Source: Streptomyces sp. A2-16
Lineage (GTDB): Bacteria; Actinomycetota; Actinomycetes; Streptomycetales; Streptomycetaceae
Direction of reading: 5' to 3'
DNA length: 64,000 nt
Assembly: GCF_018128905.1 (NCBI RefSeq)
Contig: NZ_CP063808.1
Location: forward strand, 7,626,001 to 7,690,000
Numbering within the stretch: the stretch's first letter is position 1; each line of letters opens with the position of its first letter. This document shows, in pieces, positions 1 through 9,605 of this stretch. The notes under the pieces were generated by a model. It worked only from the letters and a program-made list of their open reading frames with translations. It ran no database searches and was not told the origin of the DNA. Both the position numbers and the translations under genes were made by a program.

Positions 1-1
1 C

Positions 2-877
2 CTCCTGGCCCGTCCCGAACTGCCCGCCGGGCAGGCGCTGGCGGCCCGGGGACTGCCCGCGCGCACGATCGACGGGTTCCTGCGCCCGCTGCTGGCCGCG
101 CTGTTGTGCGACCCCGCGCTGACGACGTCCAGCCGGTGCGCCGACCTCGCGCTGCGGGCCTTCGCGGGCGGGCGGCTGTGCGTGCCGGAGGGCGGTGCGG
201 AGACGCTGCCGGAGCTGCTCGCGCAGACGCTGCCGGCGGGGACCGTGCACACGGGGGTGCGGGTCACGTCCGTCGCGACGACGTCGGTGACCACGGCCGA
301 GCACGGCGAGATCCGGTGCCGGGCGGTGCTGCTGGCGACGGACGCGCGGGCCGCGGCGGAGTTGCTGCCGGGGTTGCGGGTGCCGGACTTCCATCCGGTG
401 ACGGTCGTCCACCACACGACGGACGATCCGCCCCGCACGGGTTCCGCGCTGCTCCTCGACGCCGACCGGGGCGGCCCGGTGACCCACACGGCGGTGCTCA
501 GCGAGGTCGACCCGAGCCGGGCCCCTTCGGGCCGGGCCCTGATCTCCTCGACGGTCCTGGGCACCCCTCCCCCGGACCTGGAGACGGCCGTACGCACCCA
601 TCTGGCCCGCCTGTACGGCACGTCGACGCACCGCTGGGAGACCCTCGCGGTCCACCACACCCGGGAGGCGGTCCCGGCCATGCCCGCCCCCCACGACCTG
701 CGCCGCCCGGTACGCCTCCTGGCCGGCCTGTACGTCTGCGGCGACCACCGGGACACCAGCACGGTGCAGGGCGCCCTGCACTCGGCACACCGGGCGGCCA
801 CGGCGATCCTCACGGACCTGGGAGCGGCGGGCTCGATGCACAGGGCGGACCCGACTCCGACGGCTCAGGCGGCGTAG
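2..877 (+). CDS. FAD-dependent amine oxidase/phytoene desaturase-like oxidoreductase, 5' end missing
   Basis: The reading frame is open from base 2, so the gene enters from the left and only its C-terminal ~291 residues are visible. The C-terminal stretch GLYVCGDHRDTSTVQGALHS followed by AHRAA is the FAD-contacting signature of NAD(P)/FAD-dependent amine oxidases and desaturases, in which a GD pair is followed by an alanine-rich helix. The N-terminal Rossmann dinucleotide motif must lie outside the window. The substrate cannot be told from this part; protoporphyrinogen-oxidase-like and carotenoid-desaturase-like relatives are alternatives. The next gene converges on it after about 33 bases. 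Confidence 0.75.
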   Translation, partial: LLARPELPAGQALAARGLPARTIDGFLRPLLAALLCDPALTTSSRCADLALRAFAGGRLCVPEGGAETLPELLAQTLPAGTVHTGVRVTSVATTSVTTAEHGEIRCRAVLLATDARAAAELLPGLRVPDFHPVTVVHHTTDDPPRTGSALLLDADRGGPVTHTAVLSEVDPSRAPSGRALISSTVLGTPPPDLETAVRTHLARLYGTSTHRWETLAVHHTREAVPAMPAPHDLRRPVRLLAGLYVCGDHRDTSTVQGALHSAHRAATAILTDLGAAGSMHRADPTPTAQAA

Positions 878-910
878 GGATCATCCGCGCCCCGTCAGGG
901 GCGCGGGTTC

Positions 911-2347
911 CTACCCCAGTGCGGCGACCTTGTCGCGATAACTCCGCACCGGTGCCGCGTCCTTGTACGGCTCCAACCGCCGCTCGAAGTCCCGCACGTA
1001 CTCCACCGCCCGCACCGACCGCATCTCCGCGGCCTGCCCGGCGGCCTCCGCGGCCAACGAGCAGGCCTGGTCCAACTCCCCCAGCCCCAGCCGCGCGGAG
1101 GCCAGCACCACCCGGCAGAACAGCCGGCTGCGGGCGTATGCCGGAGCGCGCAACTGCAGCGAGCGCTCGGCGTGTTGCGCGGCCGCCCGGAACTGCTGCA
1201 GGTCCCGGTGGCAGTGGCCGAACTCGTCCGCCAGCTGCGCCTCGTCGAAGAACCGCGCCCAGTGCGGGACTTCGTCACCGGGGCGTGCCGTCTCCAGGGC
1301 CCGCTCCGCGCGGACCAGTGACGCGGTGCACGCCCGCACCTCGCCCAGCACCCCGTGCCCCCGCGCCTCGGCCGAGTGCAGCAGCGCCTGCACGACCGGC
1401 GGAGCCGTCGTACCGACGCCCTGCTGGGCCACCCGCGCGAGCTGGATCGCCTCCCGTCCGTGCCCCAGGTACACCGCCTGCCGGCTCATGGTGACCAGGA
1501 CGTACGCCCCGTACGCCCGGTCCCCCGCCGCCTGCGCGAGCCGCAGCGCCTGCACGAAGTACCGCTGTGCGAGGCCGTGCGCCGCGATGTCGTAGGAGGT
1601 CCAGCCCGCGAGCCGGGTCAGGTCGGCGGCCGCGGCGAACAGTCTGCGCCCGGTGGTCTCCCCGTAGGTGCCGCGCAGCATCGGCTCGCACTCGTGCTCC
1701 AGGTAGCGGACCAGGGCCTGCCGGGCGTGGCCGCCGCCGTACTGGTCGTCGAGGGTGCGAAAGAGGTCGCCGACCGAGCCGAGCGCGGCGATGTCCCCGC
1801 TGGTGACCTTCTGGCCGGGCCCGCGCTCGGCCTGGCCGCGCTGCCGGGGCAGCATCGGTCGCCCCTGGGGAGGGACCCGGACGGGAGGCTCGCCCCGGGC
1901 GACCCGGTCGTCGGGGCGGCCGATCAGCCAGTCGCGGCTCGGGACGACCAGACCGGCCGGGGTGAAGGCGATCTTGCGCAGCTCGGCGTGGCTGCCGGAG
2001 TCCTTGCGCCACAGCCCGCTGACGATGTCGACGGCCTCCTCGGGCCCGGCGGCGAACTCCAGTCCCGCGTACACGGGTGCGCAGGCGTCGAGACCCAGGT
2101 CCTGCGCGGAGAGCCGGCGGCCAAGCCGGCGGGTGAAGACCTCGGCGATGAGGGCGGGCGTGGTGCCCCGGGGCTGCTGCCCGCGCAGCCACCGGGTCAC
2201 GGATGTCTTGTCGTATCTGAGATCCAGCCCGTGTTCGAGTCCGAGCTGGTCCACGCGTCGGGCGAGACCCGCGTTGGAGAACCCCGCTTCTGCGATGAGC
2301 GCGGCGAGCTGTCGGTTGGGCGTGCGCTGCGCGGGTCGTTCCGTCAT
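911..2347 (-). CDS. HTH transcriptional regulator with TPR-like C-terminal region
   Basis: A 478-residue protein. Residues ~8-75 form a helix-turn-helix-like N-terminus containing YDKTSVTRWLRGQQPRGTTP, and the remainder is alanine- and leucine-rich helical repeats that resemble tetratricopeptide units (for example LARVAQQGVGTTAPPVVQAL). This architecture is that of the large Streptomyces family of TPR regulators that includes NsdA-type developmental repressors. The target genes are not evident. An AGGAG about 11 bases upstream of ATG supports the start. It is divergent from lipB with ~245 bases between them. The family assignment is reasonable; the specific role is unknown. Confidence 0.75.
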   Translation of the reverse strand: MTERPAQRTPNRQLAALIAEAGFSNAGLARRVDQLGLEHGLDLRYDKTSVTRWLRGQQPRGTTPALIAEVFTRRLGRRLSAQDLGLDACAPVYAGLEFAAGPEEAVDIVSGLWRKDSGSHAELRKIAFTPAGLVVPSRDWLIGRPDDRVARGEPPVRVPPQGRPMLPRQRGQAERGPGQKVTSGDIAALGSVGDLFRTLDDQYGGGHARQALVRYLEHECEPMLRGTYGETTGRRLFAAAADLTRLAGWTSYDIAAHGLAQRYFVQALRLAQAAGDRAYGAYVLVTMSRQAVYLGHGREAIQLARVAQQGVGTTAPPVVQALLHSAEARGHGVLGEVRACTASLVRAERALETARPGDEVPHWARFFDEAQLADEFGHCHRDLQQFRAAAQHAERSLQLRAPAYARSRLFCRVVLASARLGLGELDQACSLAAEAAGQAAEMRSVRAVEYVRDFERRLEPYKDAAPVRSYRDKVAALG

Positions 2348-2591
2348 CTGCGGTGCGGTCTCCTGCCTTTCGGGCCGTCACGTCGAACGTGGTGCCCGGA
2401 TTGCCTGTGAGCTGCCCTTATGGCCTCTGCGAACGGCGCGAATGTAGCGGAGAGTGAGCAGGCGATCGCACACTTCGACGTTCGTTCATCCGATCGTGTG
2501 AGGATTGCCACCGGGGCTGACGCCCGCGGGCCGGACGTACAGTGGCACAGGCACCTTTCGTGCCTTACGACCTTCTAGGGAGGCGCTTGCC

Positions 2592-3392
2592 GTGAGTGGG
2601 TTGCGGTTCGTCCGCATGGGGTTCGGTGCGGACGCGGTCGAGTACCAGGTGGCCTGGGACGAGCAGCGCCGGGTGCATGCGGCGCGGTTCGAGGACGAGG
2701 TCCCCGACACGGTCCTGCTGCTCGAACACCCCCCTGTCTATACGGCGGGCCGGCGCACCGCGGACAACGAGCGCCCCCTCGACGGCACTCCGGTCATCGA
2801 CGTCGACCGCGGCGGCAAGATCACCTGGCACGGACCGGGCCAGCTGGTGGGCTACCCGATCCAGAAGCTCCCGCGCCCGGTGGACGTGGTGGCGCACGTA
2901 CGGCGCCTGGAGGAGGCCCTGATCCGCACCTGCGCGGAGTTCGGCCTCGAGACCACCCGGGTCGAGGGCCGCAGCGGCGTATGGGTCCTCGGCGACCCGG
3001 TCGAGCAGCGTCCGGCCCTCGGCGGGCTCTCCCTGGACTTCGACCCCCGGCTCACGGACGAGGAGTTCGACCCGCGTCTGAACGGCCCGGAGTACGCCCC
3101 GTCCAACGCGGGCCAGCGCCGCGAGGACCGCAAGATCGCGGCGATCGGCATCCGCGTCGCCAAGGGCGTGACGATGCACGGCTTCGCGCTGAACGTGAAC
3201 CCGGACAACAAGTGGTTCGACCGGATCATCCCGTGCGGCATCCGCGACGCGGGGGTCGCCTCCCTCGCGAACGAACTCGGCCGGGACGTGACCATCGCCG
3301 AGGTCCTGCCGGTCGTCGAGCGGCACCTGAAGGACGTACTGGAGAACGCGGACCTCAGGCCGAGGGTGATCGAGAAGACACCTGCGGCCTGA
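2592..3392 (+). CDS. lipB: Octanoyl-[acyl-carrier-protein]-protein N-octanoyltransferase LipB
   Basis: LipB moves octanoyl from acyl carrier protein to lipoyl domains of 2-oxoacid dehydrogenases and GcvH, the first step of de novo lipoylation. The 266-residue product has the family signature [17 protein letters not shown], the lysine-bearing [10 protein letters not shown] and the catalytic cysteine in [14 protein letters not shown]. An acidic, arginine-rich insert of about 45 residues (around [15 protein letters not shown]) precedes the catalytic lysine. The frame is open further upstream, but GTG at 2592 has an AGGGAGG ribosome site about nine bases before it and gives the normal family N-terminus. 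lipA follows on the same strand 74 bases downstream. Confidence 0.97.
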   Translation: MSGLRFVRMGFGADAVEYQVAWDEQRRVHAARFEDEVPDTVLLLEHPPVYTAGRRTADNERPLDGTPVIDVDRGGKITWHGPGQLVGYPIQKLPRPVDVVAHVRRLEEALIRTCAEFGLETTRVEGRSGVWVLGDPVEQRPALGGLSLDFDPRLTDEEFDPRLNGPEYAPSNAGQRREDRKIAAIGIRVAKGVTMHGFALNVNPDNKWFDRIIPCGIRDAGVASLANELGRDVTIAEVLPVVERHLKDVLENADLRPRVIEKTPAA

Positions 3393-3466
3393 GACAGGCG
3401 GTGGGCTTTCAAATCCACGGGCGTACCCTTGACCACGCCGAAGAATCAATCGCTAGGGAGCCGGTC

Positions 3467-4432
3467 GTGTCCGCAGTCGCACCCGACGGACGCAAGATGC
3501 TGCGCCTGGAGGTCCGCAACGCTCAGACCCCCATCGAGCGCAAGCCCGAGTGGATCAAGACCCGGGCGAAAATGGGTCCCGAGTACACCGCCATGCAGAA
3601 GCTCGTGAAGAGCGAGGGTCTGCACACGGTCTGCCAGGAAGCCGGCTGTCCCAACATCTACGAGTGCTGGGAGGACCGCGAGGCGACCTTCCTCATCGGC
3701 GGCGACCAGTGCACCCGGCGCTGCGACTTCTGCCAGATCGACACCGGCAAGCCCGAGGCCCTCGACCGGGACGAGCCGCGCCGCGTGGGCGAGTCCGTGG
3801 TCACCATGGACCTCAACTACGCCACCATCACCGGCGTCGCCCGCGACGACCTGGAGGACGGCGGCGCCTGGCTGTACGCCGAGACGGTCCGCCAGATCCA
3901 CGAGCAGACGTCCGCTCGTGAGGCCGGCCGCACCAAGGTCGAGCTTCTCGCCCCCGACTTCAACGCCGTGCCGGAGCTGCTCCAGCAGGTCTTCGAGTCC
4001 CGCCCCGAGGTCTTCGCGCACAACGTCGAGACGGTCCCGCGGATCTTCAAGCGGATCCGCCCCGGCTTCCGCTACGAGCGCTCCCTGAAGGTCATCACCG
4101 AGGCCCGCGACTTCGGCCTGGTGACCAAGTCCAACCTGATCCTCGGCATGGGCGAGACCCGCGAGGAGGTCAGCGAGGCGCTCCAGCAGCTGCACGACGC
4201 CGGCTGCGAGCTCGTCACCATCACGCAGTACCTGCGCCCGTCGGTGCGCCACCACCCCGTGGAGCGCTGGGTCAAGCCGCAGGAGTTCGTGGAGCTGAAG
4301 GAGGAGGCCGAGCAGATCGGCTTCTCCGGTGTGATGTCCGGACCGCTCGTCCGGTCCTCCTACCGGGCGGGCCGGCTCTACCAGATGGCCGTCGAAAAGC
4401 GTGGCGCGTACGTCGCCTCGCAGGCCGTCTGA
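3467..4432 (+). CDS. lipA: Lipoyl synthase LipA
   Basis: A radical SAM enzyme that inserts two sulphurs into protein-bound octanoyl groups. The 321-residue protein carries both iron-sulphur cluster motifs: the auxiliary cluster [12 protein letters not shown] (CX4CX5C) and the radical SAM cluster CTRRCDFC (CX3CX2C). The C-terminal RSSY serine motif, expected to ligate the auxiliary cluster, is present in [13 protein letters not shown] at 3467 follows a GGGAG site with about six bases of spacing; a longer open frame upstream overlaps lipB and is not credible. It works directly after LipB, and the two probably share a transcript. Confidence 0.97.
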   Translation: MSAVAPDGRKMLRLEVRNAQTPIERKPEWIKTRAKMGPEYTAMQKLVKSEGLHTVCQEAGCPNIYECWEDREATFLIGGDQCTRRCDFCQIDTGKPEALDRDEPRRVGESVVTMDLNYATITGVARDDLEDGGAWLYAETVRQIHEQTSAREAGRTKVELLAPDFNAVPELLQQVFESRPEVFAHNVETVPRIFKRIRPGFRYERSLKVITEARDFGLVTKSNLILGMGETREEVSEALQQLHDAGCELVTITQYLRPSVRHHPVERWVKPQEFVELKEEAEQIGFSGVMSGPLVRSSYRAGRLYQMAVEKRGAYVASQAV

Positions 4433-4698
4433 GCGACACCCGAATGGCACGGAGTGCCACTCCAAACGTGTGAATCCGAGCACAAGCAACTACCGCTCGG
4501 TAGTGGCCGATTGACGCGGTCCCGGACATCCCCGCAGATAGGGGGGTCATCGGGGCCGCGTCGTCGTTTTCGGACCGCAACTCCAGGCTTCATTGGCGTT
4601 TGACCGGCTGGTCACGCCCTGGTAACACCATTCAGTGACCCTGGTTGTACAGCCCGTGCACCACTCACCAGAGCCGCCGCTCCGAGGGGACCCCCATC

Positions 4699-4899
4699 AT
4701 GCAGGCCGCGCCCGTTCGCGCCACCGCGATTCCGTCGTTCACCGATGCACTCCGTGCCGTCGAGTCCGTGCTCCTCAGCAGCGGCCAGCGCACCGCCCGC
4801 CGCAACGCCTGGACCTCCGTCCTGGAGGACCGCCGCCGCGCCAAGGACCGGGTCGAGGCGCAGCGCGTGCTGGACCAGACCTTCACCGTCAGCTCCTGA
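4699..4899 (+). CDS. Small conserved hypothetical protein (66 aa)
   Basis: A 66-residue, mostly helical and arginine-rich protein (for example VLEDRRRAKDRVEAQRVLDQ). It begins at ATG 4699, preceded by GAGGGGA about five bases away. Codon third positions are nearly all G or C, which supports real coding. It sits between lipA and the DUF4191 membrane protein on the same strand. I do not recognise a domain. Its size and helicity suggest a small cytoplasmic binding protein, but nothing in the sequence gives a function. Confidence 0.7.
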   Translation: MQAAPVRATAIPSFTDALRAVESVLLSSGQRTARRNAWTSVLEDRRRAKDRVEAQRVLDQTFTVSS

Positions 4900-4980
4900 C
4901 CCCTCCGCTCCTCGCGAGGATGCGCGAAGGGGCGGACACTGCCGTCGTCGACGCCTGCGGGGCCACGTAGACTTCGGGGC

Positions 4981-5682
4981 ATGGCGAGAAGTGACAGTGC
5001 GGCGGATGCCGCGAACCCCGGGCGACTGAAGCAGATCGCCCTGACGTACAAGATGACCCGCAAGGCCGACAAGACGATCGGCCTGGTGCTCGCGGGTGTC
5101 TTCATCCTCATCCTCGGTGTCTTTCTCGCGATCGGTTTCCTGATCGGTCACCCGGTCTACCTCGGCATCCTGGGCTTCCTGCTCGCCTTCCTCGGGACGG
5201 CGATCGTGTTCGGGCGCCGCGCCGAGCGGGCCGCGTTCGGGCAGATGGAAGGCCAGCCGGGTGCCGCCGCGGCCGTACTGGACAACATCGGCCGAGGCTG
5301 GACGACCACCCCCGCGGTGGCGATGAACCGCAGCCAGGACGTGGTGCACCGGGCCGTCGGCAAGGCCGGCATCGTCCTGGTCGCCGAGGGCAACCCGAAC
5401 CGGGTCAAGGGCCTGCTGGCCGCCGAGAAGCGGAAGATGAACCGGATCGTCGCGGACGTGCCGGTGCACGACATCGTCGTGGGCACGGGCGAGGGCCAGG
5501 TCCCCCTGAAGAAGGTGCGGACCACGATGCTGAAGCTGCCGCGCGTGCTGACCGGCCCCCAGGTGACCGCCACCAACGACCGTCTGCGGGCGATGGGCGA
5601 CCTGATGAGCAACATGCCGCTGCCGAAGGGCCCGATGCCCAAGGGCATGAAGCTGCCGAAGGGCGGCGGCAAGGCACGCTGA
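4981..5682 (+). CDS. DUF4191 family integral membrane protein
   Basis: A 233-residue protein with a short basic N-terminus, two adjacent hydrophobic segments at about residues 35-57 and 58-77 (GVFILILGVFLAIGFLIG and YLGILGFLLAFLGTAIVFG), and a soluble C-terminal half ending in a glycine/lysine/proline-rich tail. DUF4191 proteins next to lipA are a known actinobacterial arrangement, including in mycobacteria; their biochemical role is undefined. The gene ends just before a perfect stem-loop shared with the convergent lipase gene. Confidence 0.85.
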   Translation: MARSDSAADAANPGRLKQIALTYKMTRKADKTIGLVLAGVFILILGVFLAIGFLIGHPVYLGILGFLLAFLGTAIVFGRRAERAAFGQMEGQPGAAAAVLDNIGRGWTTTPAVAMNRSQDVVHRAVGKAGIVLVAEGNPNRVKGLLAAEKRKMNRIVADVPVHDIVVGTGEGQVPLKKVRTTMLKLPRVLTGPQVTATNDRLRAMGDLMSNMPLPKGPMPKGMKLPKGGGKAR

Positions 5683-5690
5683 CTTTCCCG

Positions 5691-5740
5691 TTACGACGAC
5701 GAGGGCGCCCGGATCACTCCGGGCGCCCTCGTCGTCGTAA
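5691..5740. terminator. Bidirectional terminator, perfect 23-bp stem
   Basis: Arms 5691-5713 and 5718-5740 are perfect reverse complements separated by a 4-base loop (TCAC). It lies between the convergent DUF4191 and lipase genes, so it can end transcription from both sides. There is no clear U-tract, as is usual for Streptomyces terminators. Confidence 0.85.
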
Positions 5741-5753
5741 GGGACACGGGGCG

Positions 5754-7013
5754 TCAGCAGTCGCTCCGGGCCGCCTTTCCCGCGAACCGGTCGCCGAGCC
5801 AGGAGACGACGTCGCCGACGGCCTGGTTGTCGGCGAGGAGATGGTCGCCGGGGTAGATCTTCCAGCCGGTGCTCACGCCCGCGGCGCAGTAGGCGGCGCG
5901 GACGGCGTCCTCGGTGGCGGTGGGGATGACCTCGTCGAGGGCTCCGCGGTACTGCAGGACCGGGAAGGTGATCTTGTACGTTCCGAGGTCCACCCCGAGT
6001 TTCTGGGCGTCCAGGACCTCGCCCCAGGTGCGGCCGTCGCTGCCGCGCTGCCGGTAGAGCTGGTCGAGGGTGAGTCCGGCGGTGGTGAGGTCCTTGATGC
6101 TCCTGCCCGCGAGGGCGGTGACGGTGCCGACGAGACACACGGACTTGGCGGTCCGCACGGCCTGGCGGCCCTGGTCGTTGAGGAGCGAGTCGAGGGGCAG
6201 GGCGGGGTAGGCGGCCTGGATGCCGACGGCCGCGTCGGCGAGGAAGCCGGAGAAGGCGCCGCCGTCGAGCGCGGCCGCCACCTGCCTGAGGTCGCCCGGG
6301 ATGCCGCCGGAGGCGTCCCCGACCACCTTGAGCTCGGGCGCGTAGCCCGCCGCCAGCTGGGCCGCCCACAGGCTGGCCGCACCGCCCTCGGAGTAGCCCC
6401 ACAGCCCGACGCGGGCCTGCCGGGACAGTCCGCTGCCCGGTACGGCGGGGGCGGCGCGGGCGATGTCGAGCAGGGCGTGCCCCGAGTCGGTGCCGGCGAC
6501 ATAGCGGTGCGTCCGGCCGTCGAGGTAGCCGGGGCCGTCGGTCGCGGCGACGGCGTACCCGGCCTTGAGCAGGGCGGCGACGTTGTCGCCCTCGTACTCG
6601 TCCTGGAAGGCTCCGGCGAGTTGCTTGGAGAAGGCGCACTGGGGGCCGAGGCCGAGAGTGCCGGGGTGGAAGGCGACGACGGGACGGGGGCCCGCGCCGG
6701 TCCAGGGCGCCGAGGGGACGGCGAGGGTGCCGGATACGGCGGCGGGCCGGCCCTGGTTGTCGGTGGAGCTGTAGAGGACTTTCCAGGCGGACATCGCGAT
6801 ACTTCCCGGCACCTGGCTCAGCGTGACGGAACGGCAGGCCAGCACGGTGCCCGGGGTGGCAGGCACGGTGGCGGGAGGCGTGTAGACGTCCGGGTCGGCG
6901 GCCGTGCAGGCGGCCGCGGCGGAGGCCCGGGGCGCTTCGGAGACGAGGCCGCCACTGCCCAGCAGAGCGGCGGTGAGGGCGGCGAGGGCGGTGACGAGGG
7001 CGGATTTCTTCAT
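5754..7013 (-). CDS. Secreted lipase (secretory lipase/LIP family alpha/beta hydrolase)
   Basis: A 419-residue exported hydrolase. The N-terminus MKKSALVTALAALTAALLGS followed by a run ending near ASAAA is a Sec signal peptide with cleavage at about residue 33. The nucleophile elbow GYSEGG lies near residue 205, the family has an oxyanion region in VVAFHPGTLGLGPQC, and acid and histidine candidates lie near the end (ALDEVIPT and YPGDHLLADNQ). Paired cysteines fit an extracellular protein. Members of the secretory lipase family (PF03583) hydrolyse esters or triacylglycerols; the substrate here is not determined. Confidence 0.85.
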   Translation of the reverse strand: MKKSALVTALAALTAALLGSGGLVSEAPRASAAAACTAADPDVYTPPATVPATPGTVLACRSVTLSQVPGSIAMSAWKVLYSSTDNQGRPAAVSGTLAVPSAPWTGAGPRPVVAFHPGTLGLGPQCAFSKQLAGAFQDEYEGDNVAALLKAGYAVAATDGPGYLDGRTHRYVAGTDSGHALLDIARAAPAVPGSGLSRQARVGLWGYSEGGAASLWAAQLAAGYAPELKVVGDASGGIPGDLRQVAAALDGGAFSGFLADAAVGIQAAYPALPLDSLLNDQGRQAVRTAKSVCLVGTVTALAGRSIKDLTTAGLTLDQLYRQRGSDGRTWGEVLDAQKLGVDLGTYKITFPVLQYRGALDEVIPTATEDAVRAAYCAAGVSTGWKIYPGDHLLADNQAVGDVVSWLGDRFAGKAARSDC

Positions 7014-7152
7014 CGGTCCGGAGGGTCCCTTCGCAACGGGGGAGGTTGCTCGGGTGCCAGACGCTAGGAGCTCAGACCCACTGACTTATAGTCAGCCGCC
7101 GCGCGTGTTCCGCGCCGGGACTGTCAGGATGCGACAAAGACGCGGGGCGCCG

Positions 7153-7623
7153 TCAGATCCGTACCTCCACGGTCCTCGCCAGCCGGTCGTGCAGGCCCCG
7201 GCCGTCGCGGTCCCAGATCAGGGCCGGGACGGCGAGGCAGAGCAGGACCGTGCGGAGCAGGGCGCGGGCCGGATTCACACGGCCGGTGTCGAGGGCGACC
7301 ACCCGCAGGCCGAAGAGGCGCTTGCCCGGGGTGAAGCCGATGGTGCCGACCGTGAGGACGCCCATCAGGAAGAACACCAGCAGCGCCCAGTTCGAGGTCG
7401 CCGGGTCGCCGTAGCGCTGCGTGATGAGCTGGGATGCAATCAGGACGCTCATCGCCCAGTCCACGGCTAGTGCGCCGAGCCGCCGCCCGGGGCGGGCGAT
7501 CGACCCCGGCCCCTCCTCCGGCAGGCCGAGCTGCTGTCCGCGGTATCCGAAGTCGACACCGGCGTTCTCGGCGGCCGCGCGGGGGCCGGAGAGCCATGAT
7601 CCGATTGCATCCCTCTTGTCCAC
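7153..7623 (-). CDS. RDD family membrane protein
   Basis: A 156-residue protein that starts at GTG (7621-7623). It has hydrophobic segments around [40 protein letters not shown] and [16 protein letters not shown], and carries the arginine and aspartates that name the RDD family (R and D in the first helix, D in RDGRGLHDR). [13 protein letters not shown] is the typical loop. RDD proteins are membrane proteins, some linked to ion transport; the role here is not known. It is divergent from glnA, and the 200-base gap holds the glnA regulatory region. Confidence 0.9.
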   Translation of the reverse strand: MDKRDAIGSWLSGPRAAAENAGVDFGYRGQQLGLPEEGPGSIARPGRRLGALAVDWAMSVLIASQLITQRYGDPATSNWALLVFFLMGVLTVGTIGFTPGKRLFGLRVVALDTGRVNPARALLRTVLLCLAVPALIWDRDGRGLHDRLARTVEVRI

Positions 7624-7686
7624 ACGCCCACGGTACTGCCCGCGTTTCGGGATACGGACAGGTGGGGCCGGGCCGACGATGTCCGG

Positions 7687-7724
7687 TTAACTTGTGCGAA
7701 ACAAATGGGTCACGCCCGAGAAAC
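7687..7724 (+). promoter_or_regulatory. GlnR box upstream of glnA, with -10 element
   Basis: Four half-sites with exact 6-base spacing match the GlnR a-b-a-b pattern (GTnAC-n6-GAAAC-n6-GTnAC-n6-GAAAC): TTAAC 7687-7691, GAAAC 7698-7702, GTCAC 7709-7713, GAAAC 7720-7724. A -10-like TAGGGT follows at 7735-7740. GlnR is the global nitrogen regulator in Streptomyces and is known to activate glnA under nitrogen limitation. The gene for GlnR is not in this window. Confidence 0.85.
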
Positions 7725-7823
7725 CACCCGTCCCTAGGGTCGAGGACAGCGTGTGCCACCGCACTGGCCGCACGAACGAACTACCACCCCGGTCCAGGAA
7801 CGGTCGGGAGTAGGAGGAGCTGG

Positions 7824-9233
7824 ATGTTCCAGAACGCCGACGAGGCCAAGAAGTTCATCGCGGACGAGGACGTCAAGTTCGTCGACGTCCGATTCTGCGA
7901 CCTGCCGGGCGTCATGCAGCACTTCACGCTGCCCGTCGAGGCGTTCGACCCGGACGAGGAGCTCGCGTTCGACGGTTCGTCGATCCGTGGTTTCCAGGCC
8001 ATCCACGAGTCCGACATGGCGCTGCGCGCGGACCTGTCGACCGCCCGGGTCGACTCCTTCCGCCGCGACAAGACGCTGAACATCAACTTCTTCATCCACG
8101 ACCCGATCACCGGCGAGCAGTACAGCCGTGACCCGCGGAACGTGGCGAAGAAGGCCGAGGCCTACCTCGCCTCCACCGGGATCGCCGACACCGCGTACTT
8201 CGGCCCCGAGGCCGAGTTCTACGTGTTCGACAGCGTGCGTTTCGCCACCTCGTCGAACGAGTCCTTCTACCACATCGACTCCGAGGCGGGCGCCTGGAAC
8301 ACCGGTGCGCTGGAGGACAACCGCGGTTACAAGGTCCGCTACAAGGGCGGCTACTTCCCGGTCCCGCCAGTCGACCACTTCGCCGACCTGCGTGCCGAGA
8401 TCTCCCTGGAGCTGGCCAAGTCCGGCCTCCAGGTCGAGCGCCAGCACCACGAGGTCGGCACCGCCGGCCAGGCCGAGATCAACTACAAGTTCAACACGCT
8501 GCTCGCCGCGGCCGATGACCTCCAGCTCTTCAAGTACATCGTGAAGAACGTGGCCTGGCGCAACGGCAAGACCGCGACCTTCATGCCGAAGCCGATCTTC
8601 GGCGACAACGGCTCGGGCATGCACGTCCACCAGTCCCTGTGGGCCGGCGGCTCCCCGCTCTTCTACGACGAGGCCGGTTACGCGGGCCTGTCGGACACCG
8701 CCCGCTACTACATCGGCGGCATCCTCAAGCACGCCCCGTCGCTGCTGGCCTTCACCAACCCGACGGTGAACTCGTACCACCGTCTGGTGCCGGGCTTCGA
8801 GGCGCCGATCAACCTGGTGTACTCGCAGCGCAACCGCTCCGCGGCCATGCGCATCCCGATCACGGGCTCCAACCCGAAGGCCAAGCGCGTCGAGTTCCGT
8901 GCGCCCGACTCCTCCGGCAACCCGTACCTCGCCTTCTCGGCCCTGCTGCTCGCGGGCCTCGACGGCATCAAGAACAAGATCGAGCCGGCCGAGCCGATCG
9001 ACAAGGACCTGTACGAGCTGGCTCCCGAGGAGCACGCGAACGTCGCCCAGGTCCCGACCTCCCTCCCGGCGGTCCTCAACTCCCTCGAGGCCGACCACGA
9101 GTTCCTCCTCCAGGGCGACGTCTTCACGCCGGACCTGATCGAGACGTGGATCGACTTCAAGCGGACGAACGAGATCGCCCCGCTGCAGCTGCGTCCGCAC
9201 CCGCACGAGTTCGAGCTGTACTTCGACGTGTGA
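7824..9233 (+). CDS. glnA: Type I glutamine synthetase GlnA
   Basis: Catalyses ATP-dependent synthesis of glutamine from glutamate and ammonia; a cytoplasmic dodecamer. The 469-residue length is normal. Signatures include [34 protein letters not shown] and NRSAAMRIP. The adenylylation site [11 protein letters not shown] places the tyrosine at residue 397, matching the regulated residue in enteric enzymes, so the product should be controlled by GlnE (49213-52200). A GGAGGAG site about six bases before ATG 7824 sets the start. Upstream lies a complete GlnR box, so expression should rise in nitrogen limitation. Confidence 0.98.
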   Translation: MFQNADEAKKFIADEDVKFVDVRFCDLPGVMQHFTLPVEAFDPDEELAFDGSSIRGFQAIHESDMALRADLSTARVDSFRRDKTLNINFFIHDPITGEQYSRDPRNVAKKAEAYLASTGIADTAYFGPEAEFYVFDSVRFATSSNESFYHIDSEAGAWNTGALEDNRGYKVRYKGGYFPVPPVDHFADLRAEISLELAKSGLQVERQHHEVGTAGQAEINYKFNTLLAAADDLQLFKYIVKNVAWRNGKTATFMPKPIFGDNGSGMHVHQSLWAGGSPLFYDEAGYAGLSDTARYYIGGILKHAPSLLAFTNPTVNSYHRLVPGFEAPINLVYSQRNRSAAMRIPITGSNPKAKRVEFRAPDSSGNPYLAFSALLLAGLDGIKNKIEPAEPIDKDLYELAPEEHANVAQVPTSLPAVLNSLEADHEFLLQGDVFTPDLIETWIDFKRTNEIAPLQLRPHPHEFELYFDV

Positions 9234-9248
9234 TCGACGCCCAAGCCG

Positions 9249-9297
9249 TACGGCGGCGCCCCCATTCCTGTTGTTCAGGGGTGGGGGCGTCGCCGTA
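9249..9297 (+). terminator. glnA terminator stem-loop
   Basis: A 22-base arm (9249-9270) pairs with 9276-9297 across a 5-base loop with only three non-Watson-Crick positions. It starts 15 bases after the glnA stop codon. Confidence 0.75.
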
Positions 9298-9338
9298 TCG
9301 TTTGTTTGTACGAGTTTTTGGGAGACGGGGGGCAGGGG

Positions 9339-9593
9339 ATGGCGGAACCGGAGGACGAGGAGCGGGAGTTCGACATCCGCTGGGCCGACGGAGCGGAGCA
9401 CAAGGAGCCCTCGGCCCGGGCTCGTATGCTCGCCGCCCGCTGGAAGGAGAACCCGCCGAAGGCTCAGCCGTTCCGGGCCGATCCTGAGCTGCGTGCTCCG
9501 CGCCGGTCGTCGTGGGGGGCCACGGCGACCGTTTTCGGGATCGTGGCGCTGATCATCCTGGTGCTGGGCTACACGGACTTCCGTCCGTACTGA
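9339..9593 (+). CDS. Small single-pass membrane protein (84 aa)
   Basis: An acidic N-terminus (MAEPEDEEREFDIRWADG) leads to a single C-terminal hydrophobic helix, ATVFGIVALIILVLGYTD, so it should be a tail-anchored membrane protein with most of its mass in the cytoplasm. ATG 9339 is preferred over the GTG 33 bases upstream because a G-rich ribosome site precedes it. It is followed 12 bases later by the HEAT-repeat gene. I do not recognise a named family. Confidence 0.75.
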   Translation: MAEPEDEEREFDIRWADGAEHKEPSARARMLAARWKENPPKAQPFRADPELRAPRRSSWGATATVFGIVALIILVLGYTDFRPY

Positions 9594-9605
9594 GGGGCGG
9601 GGCAC

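Noticed and set aside
4612-6639. A 675-codon minus-strand frame
   Set aside because: Covers lipase and DUF4191 genes in the wrong frame and crosses the bidirectional terminator.
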